From: CAZWIT01 sp964533435
GTDB lineage: Bacteria > Patescibacteriota > Patescibacteriia > UBA1558 > GWA2-36-10
Direction: 5' to 3'
NCBI GenBank assembly: GCA_964533435.1
Contig: CAZHLU010000024.1
Span: forward strand, 1 to 14,856
Length of the DNA stretch: 14,856 nt
The notes beneath the pieces were generated by a model. The model did no database searches. It worked only from the letters and a program-made list of their open reading frames with translations, and was not told the DNA's origin. A program made the position numbers and the translations under genes. This document shows positions 1-7,599 of the stretch, piece after piece. Position 1 is the stretch's first letter. The number at the start of each line of letters is the position of its first letter.

Positions 1-458
1 GCTTAAGTGGCGAGGGTTTTAGCATTAGGCGCAGACGCTTGTGTGAGGCTTGTCATTATCGTTTTTCAACTTTAGAGGAAATAGAAATTTTAGATTTAAT
101 TGTTATTAAGCGTGATGGTCGTAGAGAAAATTATAATAAGGAGAAGTTAAGTCGTGGTATTCGTACTTCTCTAGAAAAAAGGCCATATTTGGAAGAAGAT
201 TTTCAGCGTTTGATCAGAGAGATAGGTCGCGATGTGCAAAAAGCAGCTAGTTCGGAAGTGCGCTCGCAGCTGATTGGTGAAATTGTGATGAAACGTTTAA
301 AAACTTTTGATCAAGTGGCTTATATTCGTTATGCTTCGGTATATCGTTCATTTAAAGATGTTAAAACATTTCAGGCAGAATTGAACCGTCTGTTGAAACA
401 AAATAGTAGCTCTAAGCGTATTAATATAAGTAAACAAAAATATGGAAGCAGAAAATAA
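1..458 (+). CDS. nrdR: Transcriptional repressor NrdR, 5'-truncated by window edge
   Basis: NrdR represses ribonucleotide reductase genes by sensing ATP/dATP. The frame is open from base 3 to the TAA at 456-458, so the true start lies upstream; a TTG at 39 is internal. The visible N-terminal part reads S-I-R-R-R-R-L-C-E-A-C-H-Y-R-F-S-T, which is the second half of the NrdR zinc ribbon (the second CxxC pair is at 42-53) with its arginine run. The first CxxC pair would be outside the window. An ATP-cone domain follows, from VIKRDGRRENYNKEKL to about SVYRSFKDV. The last 17 bases overlap the next gene, so the two are probably translationally coupled. The zinc-ribbon and ATP-cone order is diagnostic; only the missing 5' end is uncertain. 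Confidence 0.93.
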   Translation, partial: LSGEGFSIRRRRLCEACHYRFSTLEEIEILDLIVIKRDGRRENYNKEKLSRGIRTSLEKRPYLEEDFQRLIREIGRDVQKAASSEVRSQLIGEIVMKRLKTFDQVAYIRYASVYRSFKDVKTFQAELNRLLKQNSSSKRINISKQKYGSRK

Positions 459-789
459 TTCTAGCGATAGTCTTAATAAAGAAAAAATAAATAATAGTCA
501 GGAATTGTTAGAAAGTCTAGATAAGCGTTTACATAAAATTGAGCGTAAGATGAAAATAGACTCAATTTTAGGGATTATTAAGTGGGTGATAATTGTTGTA
601 CCGATTGTTTTCGGAGTTATTTATCTTTCGCCAATAGTAAAACAGTATTCTGTCTACTTGGAACCAGCTTTAAAATTATTACATTTAAATACAACTCAAG
701 GTGGTACTCAGCTTTTAACGGATGAACAAAAAGCATTAATTTGTGATCCTAAGCAGCGAGCCGTTTTGGTTAGTCAAATTTGTAAATAA
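442..789 (+). CDS. Small single-pass membrane protein, function unknown
   Basis: This 115-residue protein is not recognised. Residues 1-40 are polar and charged and look helical, with a possible short coiled coil around ELLESLDKRLHKIERKMK. One hydrophobic segment lies at about 43-63 (ILGIIKWVIIVVPIVFGVIY). The remaining 50 residues are moderately polar and carry two cysteines near the end (C101 and C114). The start overlaps the nrdR 3' end by 17 nt with no SD, so translation is probably coupled. The htrA-like gene begins 14 nt downstream. The layout suggests co-transcription with a membrane-anchored protease, but nothing in the sequence gives a biochemical role. The reading frame is well supported by its length, packing and A/T-rich codon use like its neighbours. 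Confidence 0.8.
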   Translation: MEAENNSSDSLNKEKINNSQELLESLDKRLHKIERKMKIDSILGIIKWVIIVVPIVFGVIYLSPIVKQYSVYLEPALKLLHLNTTQGGTQLLTDEQKALICDPKQRAVLVSQICK

Positions 790-803
790 TTAACACTAAT
801 TAT

Positions 804-2006
804 ATGAAAAAGTCTTTTGATACTTTGCTAATTATTATTGTTAGCACGATTTTTGGTGGCTTATTTGGTGCCTATTTGGTAACTAATCAAATTGGCAATT
901 TAGCTTGGTTACAAAACAATAAGCCTTTACAAAATATTATAAAAAGAGAAGTTGTTCAAGGCACAGAACAATCAGCTGTGATTGATGTGGCAAAACAAGT
1001 TTCACCATCGGTTGTTTCGGTAGTTATTAAAAAAGATGTAAGTTTGAATTATCAAGCTGATCCTTTTTTAGATTTTTTTAATAACTGGCCTTTTTATCAG
1101 GCGCCACAAGAAAAGCCCAAAGATAGTGAACCTGATTACCAAAAGGTGGGTGGTGGCACTGGTTTTATAATTTCTGCTGATGGTTTGATTTTGACTAATA
1201 AACATGTAGTAGCTGATACGCAAGCAAAATACTCAGTAGTTTTAAATGATGGTAAAGAATATGAGGCTAAAGTTGTTGGTACGGATATTTTTAATGATAT
1301 TGGTGTTTTAAAAATCGAAGCCAAAGATTTACCAGTGGTTACTTTGGGTGATTCAGATAAACTAGTTAATGGTCAAACAGTAGTCGCTATTGGTAATGCT
1401 TTAGCTGAATTTAGTAATACAGTTACCGTAGGGGTTGTTTCTGGCATTGGCCGAAGTATTGTAGCTGGCAATGGTAGTGGCAGTTCTGAAAAACTAGAAG
1501 ACGTTATTCAAACTGATGCCGCTATCAATCCTGGTAATTCTGGTGGGCCGCTACTTAATATTTTTGGGGAAGTAATTGGTATCAATACCGCAGTTTCTAG
1601 CCAAGGGCAACTAATTGGCTTTGCTATTCCTATTAATTCAGCTAAACAGGTGATTGATAGTGTTAAGCTTAATGGTGAAATTGTCAGACCATATTTAGGC
1701 GTGCGTTATCAGATGATAAATGATAGTATTAAACAAGCAAAAAAATTAACTTTAGATAATGGTGCTTTATTAATATCTGGGTCTAAAGCAGGTGAAGAGG
1801 CCATTGTGGCTGATTCGCCAGCCGCTAAAGCGGGCTTAAAAGAAAATGATATTATCACAGAAGTAAATGGTAAGTCTTTAGATCAGGATTATGATTTAGC
1901 CAAGGCTATTTCGTCTTTTAAACCGGGTGATGTAGTTAATATTAAAGTCTGGTCAAATAATCAAACTAAAGAGTTAAAAGTAAGCTTAGAAAAATATAAA
2001 AATTAG
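804..2006 (+). CDS. HtrA/DegP-family serine protease with one PDZ domain
   Basis: This is a membrane-anchored, trypsin-like quality-control protease. Residues 7-25 form an uncleaved-looking signal anchor, which would place the protease outside the membrane. The catalytic triad is visible: H134 in TNKHVV, D165 in FNDIGVL and S246 in GNSGGPL. A single PDZ domain spans about residues 295-395 (RPYLGVRY, then SPAAKAGLKENDIITEVNG). One PDZ and 400 residues fit the HtrA/DegS type rather than the two-PDZ DegP. A linker at about 80-113, rich in aromatics and proline, precedes the protease core. The ATG at 804 has no SD. The gene ends in TAG, 11 nt before prfB. It probably degrades misfolded envelope proteins; the specific substrate is unknown. 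Confidence 0.95.
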   Translation: MKKSFDTLLIIIVSTIFGGLFGAYLVTNQIGNLAWLQNNKPLQNIIKREVVQGTEQSAVIDVAKQVSPSVVSVVIKKDVSLNYQADPFLDFFNNWPFYQAPQEKPKDSEPDYQKVGGGTGFIISADGLILTNKHVVADTQAKYSVVLNDGKEYEAKVVGTDIFNDIGVLKIEAKDLPVVTLGDSDKLVNGQTVVAIGNALAEFSNTVTVGVVSGIGRSIVAGNGSGSSEKLEDVIQTDAAINPGNSGGPLLNIFGEVIGINTAVSSQGQLIGFAIPINSAKQVIDSVKLNGEIVRPYLGVRYQMINDSIKQAKKLTLDNGALLISGSKAGEEAIVADSPAAKAGLKENDIITEVNGKSLDQDYDLAKAISSFKPGDVVNIKVWSNNQTKELKVSLEKYKN

Positions 2007-2017
2007 ATAGCAAAAAA

Positions 2018-3100
2018 GTGGAAGAATTAGCCAGTCAAATTAAAGAGCTAGGTAGTCAAGTTGATAAAGTTTTAGGATCAGCTGATTTTGATAAAAAAAT
2101 AAAACAACAGCTTTTGTATCAAAAACAAATGTTAACTAGTGATTTTTGGTCGCAAGCGCAAGCACAAGACATTAGCCGCCAGGCTGGTGGTTTAGAACAA
2201 TTTATTAATAACTGGCAAGATTTAAAAAAATCACTTGATGAATTATTACACTTTGCTCAGGATGAGCAGGCTAGTTCTATGCAAGCTGAAATTATTGAAA
2301 ATTATCAAATTTTATTAAAAAAATATAATCATTTAAGCACTAGTTTGTTTTTATCGGGCACACATGATCAAGAGCCAGCTATTATTACTATTATGGCTGG
2401 TGCTGGCGGCGTTGATGCTCAAGATTGGGCAGAGATGTTGGAACGTATGTATTTACGTTTTGCTGAACAAAATAATTATGCAATTAAATATTTAAATCGT
2501 TCTCCTGGTAATGAAGCTGGTTTAAAAAGTGCTACTTTTAAAGTCAGTGGCGATTATGCTTTTGGCTATCTTAAAAATGAAGCTGGAGTACATCGTTTAG
2601 TTAGATTGTCTGAATACGATGCCGATCATGCTCGTCATACTTCTTTTGCCATGGTAGAAGTTTTGCCAGAAATTCCTTTAAATAAGGTGCATTTAAACGA
2701 AACGGATTTAAAAATTGAGACTTATCGTGCTTCTGGCCATGGCGGTCAATCTGTTAATACTACTGATTCAGCTGTGCGTATTACTCATTTACCAACTGGT
2801 CTTATTGTTACTTGTCAAAATGAGCGCTCGCAATTACAAAATAAAAATCAGGCCTTAAGTTATTTAGCTAGTAAATTAGAACAGTTTCAAGAAGCAAAGA
2901 GAGAAGAGGATAGGCGAGCTTTAAAAGGTGAATATACTGAAGCTGCTTGGGGCAATCAAATTCGTTCTTATGTTTTGCATCCTTATAAGTTAGTCAAAGA
3001 CCATCGGACAGATTTAGAGTCAACTGACCCAAGTAGAGTTTTAGCAGGAGACTTATGGCCTTTTATTGAAGCCAAATTAAAACAACTAGCTAGTAAGTAA
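2018..3100 (+). CDS. prfB: Peptide chain release factor 2 with variant codon-recognition tripeptide
   Basis: RF2 ends translation at UAA and UGA and triggers peptidyl-tRNA hydrolysis. The 360-residue product has the RF2 N-terminal helical domain, the conserved AGAGGVDAQDWAEMLERMY block at about 127-145, and the catalytic GGQ at 242-244. Where E. coli RF2 has the S-P-F recognition tripeptide, this protein has S198-E199-Y200 in LVRLSEYDADHARHTSFA. The surrounding RLVR and RHTSFA are RF2-like, not RF1-like. The usual +1 frameshift site with an internal TGA near codon 26 is absent, and the frame runs straight from GTG 2018. That start has no SD and lies 11 nt after the htrA stop, so coupling is likely. 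No upstream ATG is available in frame. Confidence 0.94.
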   Translation: MEELASQIKELGSQVDKVLGSADFDKKIKQQLLYQKQMLTSDFWSQAQAQDISRQAGGLEQFINNWQDLKKSLDELLHFAQDEQASSMQAEIIENYQILLKKYNHLSTSLFLSGTHDQEPAIITIMAGAGGVDAQDWAEMLERMYLRFAEQNNYAIKYLNRSPGNEAGLKSATFKVSGDYAFGYLKNEAGVHRLVRLSEYDADHARHTSFAMVEVLPEIPLNKVHLNETDLKIETYRASGHGGQSVNTTDSAVRITHLPTGLIVTCQNERSQLQNKNQALSYLASKLEQFQEAKREEDRRALKGEYTEAAWGNQIRSYVLHPYKLVKDHRTDLESTDPSRVLAGDLWPFIEAKLKQLASK

Positions 3101-3101
3101 T

Positions 3102-3130
3102 TTCTAGCTTTTGTTTTTTTATGCTATAAT
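3102..3130 (+). promoter_or_regulatory. Extended -10 promoter for the secreted protein gene
   Basis: The -10 TATAAT (3125-3130) is preceded by TG at 3122-3123, giving TGCTATAAT. The -35 region 17 bp upstream (TTCTAG) is poor, as is common with extended -10 promoters. Transcription would start near 3137, leaving a leader of about 20 nt. Confidence 0.65.
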
Positions 3131-3157
3131 ATTAGTAGTAAAAATTATTAAGGCCTT

Positions 3158-4630
3158 ATGTTTGACCACTTAGGTCCAATGCCAAAAATTAGTTTTAGGA
3201 AAAAGCCAGTAAATTATCAGGCTTATTTTACTTTTCTATTAATGGCTATTATTGTTTATACGCTTACTTGGTCAATACAAAGTGGGTCTAGTACTGTAGC
3301 TGCGCCAATAGATCAGGCACAAGTATTAGTAAGTGCAGAAACAGTTGATCAAAATATAGTTTCAGGTAGCACTAACTTGTCTATCTTTTCGATGCAAATA
3401 GAGACTAATGTAGCTGGAGTTGCCTTAAAATCTTTAAATATTCAAGCCCAAGGTATATATAGGGCAGAATTTCTAGAAGATTTAAAACTATCTCATAATG
3501 GTATGCAGTTGGGGCAATTGTCTGATGTAGATGGTCAGGGTATTTTACATTTTGATTTAGATGGTTATATTTTGCCAGTAGGTAAAAACGAGCTAAGACT
3601 AACAGTTAAAAATACTGACAATTTAGCAGTTGGTGATATTTTAAATTTTAATTTAGCAGATGCTAGTAGTTTAAGTTGGTCATATAAAGGAAAAGAATAT
3701 TTAGCCAGAGGCGCTTGGCCTATTTCCGGGGGTACAATCAATATTATATCGGAAGGTAGTCTTTGGGCGTATAAAGGTCTAAATAAAAAAGAGTTAGCTG
3801 TTGTGGCTAATCAAAATAATAATTTAGCTGAATTTAGTTTAGCAGCTGACGGTGAAAGGATTGATTTAGATAAATTAACTTTCCGATATAAAACTTCTAG
3901 CAATGAAGATACGGCCAGTGATTTTGTTTTATTATCCGAAGGCTTGGTACTGGCTAGTGCTAAAGCGCAAAATAATTTAATAGAATTTAATTTAAATAAG
4001 ACTTTGTCTTTACCTATTAATAAAGCTTTAAATTTAGTCTTAGCAGCTAGTTTAGGGCTTGGTGATTATGAATTAGAGCTTGAGTCTGTTCAGGGTCGTG
4101 GTTTGGTTTCTGGTAAAACTATTAATTTATCTGAAAAATTAACTTTAGCTAAAGTTATTTCCAAAGAGCAGTTATTGCAATTTAGTAATTTAGCAATTGA
4201 TAAAAATATTAATCAAGATTGGTTAACAGCTGCTAATATCTCTGTCAAAAAATTAAGTTCAGAAGAGGCGATTTTGCATCGTTTGACTTGGCGTTTGAAT
4301 AGTAATTTAGTAAAAATTAAAGCTGCTAAAATTTTAGTTAATGATAGAGTAAAAAATTTAGATTTAGTTATCAAAGATGATCAATTGATTGCCAAGGCTT
4401 CTTGGTCAGATCCTATTGTTTTATCAGAGTTTAATACCAATATAAAATTATTACTGGAAATTGATAAATTTCAGGAAGGTTCTTTTATTCAGACTAGTTT
4501 ATTGAGTGATAATCAAGCCTATCAAACTGATCAATGGTCTGATAATTTATTATGGTCAGTAAATGGGCAAAAATACAATGCCTATGCTTTACCTAGTTTG
4601 CCTTTAGAACCGCAATTAATTAGCAACTAG
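3158..4630 (+). CDS. Membrane-anchored extracellular protein, beta-rich, unknown function
   Basis: This 490-residue protein is not recognised. It has a short basic N-terminus (KISFRKKPVNYQ), one hydrophobic helix at about 22-40, and then about 450 residues with no further membrane segment. The exported part is rich in S, N, D, L and alternating hydrophobic residues, as in stacked beta-sandwich domains. Stretches such as LEDLKLSHNGMQLG and PVGKNELRLTVKN recall structural repeats of surface proteins. No catalytic motif was found. Only one or no cysteine is visible in the exterior part. AAGG lies 4 nt before ATG 3158; M8 (3179) is an alternative start. The gene follows its own promoter and precedes comEC by 57 nt with no clear terminator, so it may lead the comEC transcript. 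A surface or cell-contact role is inference only. Confidence 0.8.
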   Translation: MFDHLGPMPKISFRKKPVNYQAYFTFLLMAIIVYTLTWSIQSGSSTVAAPIDQAQVLVSAETVDQNIVSGSTNLSIFSMQIETNVAGVALKSLNIQAQGIYRAEFLEDLKLSHNGMQLGQLSDVDGQGILHFDLDGYILPVGKNELRLTVKNTDNLAVGDILNFNLADASSLSWSYKGKEYLARGAWPISGGTINIISEGSLWAYKGLNKKELAVVANQNNNLAEFSLAADGERIDLDKLTFRYKTSSNEDTASDFVLLSEGLVLASAKAQNNLIEFNLNKTLSLPINKALNLVLAASLGLGDYELELESVQGRGLVSGKTINLSEKLTLAKVISKEQLLQFSNLAIDKNINQDWLTAANISVKKLSSEEAILHRLTWRLNSNLVKIKAAKILVNDRVKNLDLVIKDDQLIAKASWSDPIVLSEFNTNIKLLLEIDKFQEGSFIQTSLLSDNQAYQTDQWSDNLLWSVNGQKYNAYALPSLPLEPQLISN

Positions 4631-4687
4631 ACAAAAGATATTTTTTGCGCTTAAATATAAGCTAAGAGAAGTAAAAGCGATTTTGGG

Positions 4688-6139
4688 ATGACTAAAAGCA
4701 AATTTGGTTTGCTGCTTAGCTGTATTTTTTTAGGCACAAATTTACTAAGTATTTTATATTTAGTTAATATTAATCTAAATTGTTTTTATTTTTATGTAGC
4801 TTTAGTAGCTATTTTTATTTTGTCTTTTAAATGGCGCTACCTCTGTTTAGTTTTAGTATTTTTATTAGCATTAATAAGAGTTTTTAGTTTTAAACAGCCA
4901 GCAGAATATGTGCAAGCTAATTTTATTTATGATCAAAATTATCAGTTTAGAGCCGAAATAGTAGATTTAGATCAAAAAATAAATGCTTGGCAGTTAGTTG
5001 TCAAAGTAAATAATTTAGAAAATTTTAAAGGCAAAATTTTAGTTTATGCTCCTTTGTATCCAGAGTACTCTTTATTTGACGATCTAGAAGTTAGCTGCAA
5101 GTTATTTAAACCAGAGCCTTTTACCAGTGAGCTTACGGGTAGGGACTTTGCTTATGATAAATATTTAGCTAAAGATAATATTTTAGCTATTTGTCCACAG
5201 CCTAAGATAAAAAAGACTAATTCAAACAATATTTGGTGGCAACGAGTAGCTAAAAGTAAACAGCATTTTTTAAATAACTTAAATATTGCTTTGCCGGAGC
5301 CAGCTGCCGCTTTTACTAAAGCAATTATTTTAGATTCGCGGCGAGAACTGCCAAGTGAAATTAATCCTAGTTTTAGTCATACGGGCCTTACGCATGTTAT
5401 TTCTATTTCTGGCTTGCACATGGTAGTGATAATTTGGTTTTGGCAAAACTTTTTGCAATTACTTGGTTTAAAACGTCAACATATTTTTTGGGTTTTGGTT
5501 TTAAGTTTATTTGTCTATTTATATTTATTAAATTTTATTAGTCCAGCCTTACGCTCTACAGCTATGATTTTATTAGTATTACTAGGGCCTTTGATAGGTC
5601 GGCCAGCAATTTCAGGCTACAGTTTATTATTTTTAGCAGATATTTTAGTTTTACTTAATCCCTATATTTTAGTTTACGATTTGGGTTTTCAGTTATCTTT
5701 TTTAGCAACCTTGGGTTTAATATTTTATACAAATTGGTGGCAAATTAAATTAGCAAAAATTACTAATTTTTTAAAGATTAGGGAAGTACTAGCTGTTACT
5801 TTAGCAGCTCAAACTTTTACCTGGCCCTTGGTGATGTATTATTTTGGTATTTTTTCAATTATTGCGCCGGTAGCTAATTTTTTAGTTTTGCCATTGTTTC
5901 CGCCGATTTTAATCTTGGGAATTTTAGCAGCCATTTTTGGTGGTAATTTAGCTTATATTTTAAGTTGGCCCTTACTGCTTTTAATTAAAATAATGTTTTA
6001 TTTAGTTGATTTTTTAGGGGGATTACCTGGTGCTTATTTTATGCAGGCTAATTTTTCTTTAATATTTTTTGTTGCTAGTTTGCTTTTAATGTTTTTGCTT
6101 ACTATAATTATTAAACCTTATGTCAAAAAAACAGATTAA
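4688..6139 (+). CDS. comEC: ComEC-type DNA uptake channel, membrane part
   Basis: ComEC carries single-stranded DNA across the inner membrane during natural transformation. Three hydrophobic segments occur in residues 5-65. A soluble N-terminal domain of DUF4131 type follows (about 75-170, containing GRDFAYDKYLAKDNI). The Competence domain then has the family signature FSHTGLTHVISISGLHMVVI at 229-248 and many helices up to residue 475. The product stops after the Competence domain at 483 residues, whereas classical ComEC is 700-800 residues with a C-terminal metallo-beta-lactamase (MBL) domain. Here that domain is the next gene, overlapping by 20 nt. Start ATG 4688 directly follows GGG, a weak RBS at best. 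Family assignment is firm; active DNA uptake is inferred. Confidence 0.92.
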   Translation: MTKSKFGLLLSCIFLGTNLLSILYLVNINLNCFYFYVALVAIFILSFKWRYLCLVLVFLLALIRVFSFKQPAEYVQANFIYDQNYQFRAEIVDLDQKINAWQLVVKVNNLENFKGKILVYAPLYPEYSLFDDLEVSCKLFKPEPFTSELTGRDFAYDKYLAKDNILAICPQPKIKKTNSNNIWWQRVAKSKQHFLNNLNIALPEPAAAFTKAIILDSRRELPSEINPSFSHTGLTHVISISGLHMVVIIWFWQNFLQLLGLKRQHIFWVLVLSLFVYLYLLNFISPALRSTAMILLVLLGPLIGRPAISGYSLLFLADILVLLNPYILVYDLGFQLSFLATLGLIFYTNWWQIKLAKITNFLKIREVLAVTLAAQTFTWPLVMYYFGIFSIIAPVANFLVLPLFPPILILGILAAIFGGNLAYILSWPLLLLIKIMFYLVDFLGGLPGAYFMQANFSLIFFVASLLLMFLLTIIIKPYVKKTD

Positions 6140-6959
6140 AATTTATTTAAGTTTATTGCTTTTAGTTTTAAGTTATTTATGGTGGCAATTAGGTGATCAG
6201 GCAAAATATTTGCAAGTAAATTTTTTGGATGTTGGTCAAGGGGACTCTACTTTGATTACTGCTCCTAGCGGTGAGGTAATATTAGTTGACGGTGGTCCAA
6301 ATAATAAATTGCTTGCGCAAATGTCAAAATTTTTACCTTGGTGGGAGCGTACAATTGATTATCTAGTTATTTCTCATTGGGATGATGATCATTATATTGG
6401 TTTAATTCAAGTTTTGAAAAAATATGAAGTAAAAAAAATTTTGGTTTCTTATTTACCAGATATTTCAAGTCCTAGCTATCTGGCTTGGCAAGATGCCTTA
6501 GAGCAAGAGGGTATTAGTCCAAAAATATTAAAAGCAGGAGAAACTTGGCAAGGCGTTAATAATTTATCTTGGCAAATAGTGGCAGCTAGTGATGATAAAA
6601 ATTTAGAAGACAATGATAAGTCTTTAGTCTTACGTTTAAGTTATGGGCAGACAGATTTTTTATTAAGTGGAGATTTACCCACCGAGCAGGAGGAAAAATT
6701 ATTAGCAAACAAAATTAATTTAGAAGCGGAAGTATTAAAAGTAGGTCATCATGGTAGCAAATATTCTTCTAGTCAAGAATTTTTAAATAGCGTTGAGCCC
6801 AAAGTTTGTATTATCTCAGCTAGTGCAGATAATAAATTTGGTCATCCGCATCCAGAAACTTTAGAGCGTTTAGCAAGAGTAAAATGTAATATTTATGAAA
6901 CTAGTAAATTAGGTAATATTAGTATTTTAAGTAATGGTCAGGATTGGTGGTTAAAATAA
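6120..6959 (+). CDS. ComEC C-terminal-like metallo-beta-lactamase protein
   Basis: This MBL-fold protein matches the part missing from the upstream gene. One N-terminal membrane helix (about 8-22) would export the domain. The fold motifs are NFLDVGQGDSTLI at 34-46, VDGGP at 56-60, the metal site S-H86-W-D88-D-D90-H91, LSGDL at 182-186, VGHHGS at 208-213 and GHPHP at 241-245. In ComEC this domain is thought to act as a nuclease on the non-transported strand, and the same role is inferred here. The start overlaps comEC by 20 nt in another frame, so expression is coupled and equimolar assembly is plausible. A. separate MBL hydrolase function cannot be excluded, but the immediate overlap with the truncated ComEC argues for a split protein. 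Confidence 0.92.
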   Translation: MSKKQIKIYLSLLLLVLSYLWWQLGDQAKYLQVNFLDVGQGDSTLITAPSGEVILVDGGPNNKLLAQMSKFLPWWERTIDYLVISHWDDDHYIGLIQVLKKYEVKKILVSYLPDISSPSYLAWQDALEQEGISPKILKAGETWQGVNNLSWQIVAASDDKNLEDNDKSLVLRLSYGQTDFLLSGDLPTEQEEKLLANKINLEAEVLKVGHHGSKYSSSQEFLNSVEPKVCIISASADNKFGHPHPETLERLARVKCNIYETSKLGNISILSNGQDWWLK

Positions 6960-6970
6960 TTATTTTAGCT

Positions 6971-6979
6971 TGTGGATAA
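6971..6979 (-). promoter_or_regulatory. Perfect single DnaA-box-like 9-mer
   Basis: TGTGGATAA on the plus strand is the complement of TTATCCACA, the consensus strong DnaA box. It lies 12 bp after the MBL gene. No second perfect box was seen nearby and no dnaA or dnaN is in the window, so an origin is not supported. It may be a regulatory DnaA site or chance. Confidence 0.3.
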
Positions 6980-7024
6980 CTTTATTTACCATTAGTATTC
7001 ATAAGCAAGCTATTTTTTATTTTC

Positions 7025-7053
7025 TTGCCATTTTTTTGGCTTTATTCTATAAT
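7025..7053 (+). promoter_or_regulatory. Sigma-70 promoter for the receiver gene
   Basis: TTGCCA (7025-7030), a 17-bp spacer and a perfect TATAAT (7048-7053). The predicted start is near 7060, giving a leader of about 68 nt that contains two hairpins. Confidence 0.75.
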
Positions 7054-7079
7054 TAAGGCAGTAAAAATATTAATTTTTT

Positions 7080-7115
7080 CGCCCGCAGGGCGATCAGCCT
7101 TTGGCTGATAATTTT
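7080..7115 (+). promoter_or_regulatory. Tandem leader hairpins, possible attenuator
   Basis: CGCCC-GCA-GGGCG (7080-7092) is followed without any spacer by ATCAGCC-TTT-GGCTGAT (7093-7109) and then AATTTTT. The second hairpin plus T-run looks like a weak intrinsic terminator. It lies between a good promoter and the receiver start codon, so it could attenuate that gene. Alternatively it terminates the comEC transcript. Confidence 0.55.
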
Positions 7116-7127
7116 TAATTAATCATT

Positions 7128-7517
7128 ATGGCAGACGCACAATTTAAAATACTTTTGATTGAAGATGAGGAAATGTTGGCTAATATGTATGAGGTCAAGT
7201 TTAAGAATGAAGGTTATGATTTAGTAAAAGCTTTAGACGGTTCTCAAGGTTTGGATCTAGCTAAAACTATTAAACCAAACTTTATTCTTTTGGACATTAT
7301 CATGCCTAAGATGGATGGTTTTTCAGTGCTTAAAGCTTTAAAGGAAGATCCTACTACCAAAGATATACCAGTGATGTTGCTTACTAATTTAGGTCAAGAC
7401 GAAGACGTGAAGCGTGGTAACGAGTTAGGGGCAGTTGGTTATTTGGTAAAAGCAAATATCACACCTTCCGAAGTAGTGGCTGCTGTTAAAAAAGCAGTTG
7501 ATAATTTGAAAAAATAA
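7128..7517 (+). CDS. Single-domain response regulator (CheY-like receiver)
   Basis: This 129-residue protein is a complete receiver domain and nothing more. The acidic pair E12-D13 lies after the first strand (ILLIEDEE), the phospho-acceptor is D56 in FILLDIIMPKMDG, the switch Thr is T86 in MLLTNLG, and the conserved Lys is K108 in GYLVKA. With no output domain it must act by binding a partner protein, or as a phosphate sink. No histidine kinase is in the window. The gene appears monocistronic: it has its own promoter 75 nt upstream and a hairpin after its stop. ATG 7128 has no SD, but the start is fixed by the domain boundary. Confidence 0.93.
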   Translation: MADAQFKILLIEDEEMLANMYEVKFKNEGYDLVKALDGSQGLDLAKTIKPNFILLDIIMPKMDGFSVLKALKEDPTTKDIPVMLLTNLGQDEDVKRGNELGAVGYLVKANITPSEVVAAVKKAVDNLKK

Positions 7518-7543
7518 TTTAAGTAAATAATTTGTTTTTAAAT

Positions 7544-7574
7544 TTACCCTAGCTTATTTTTGAAAGCAGGGTAA
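7544..7574 (+). terminator. Hairpin after the receiver gene
   Basis: TTACCCT (7544-7550) pairs with AGGGTAA (7568-7574), and an inner GCTT pairs with AAGC. Only a short T-stretch (TTT) follows, so termination may be inefficient and some read-through into ndk is possible. Confidence 0.5.
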
Positions 7575-7599
7575 TTTAATCTAAGTTAAATTAAATTTT

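Noticed and set aside
6971..6979. Replication origin suggested by a DnaA box
   Set aside because: A single box, with no AT-rich unwinding cluster of further boxes and no dnaA or dnaN nearby.
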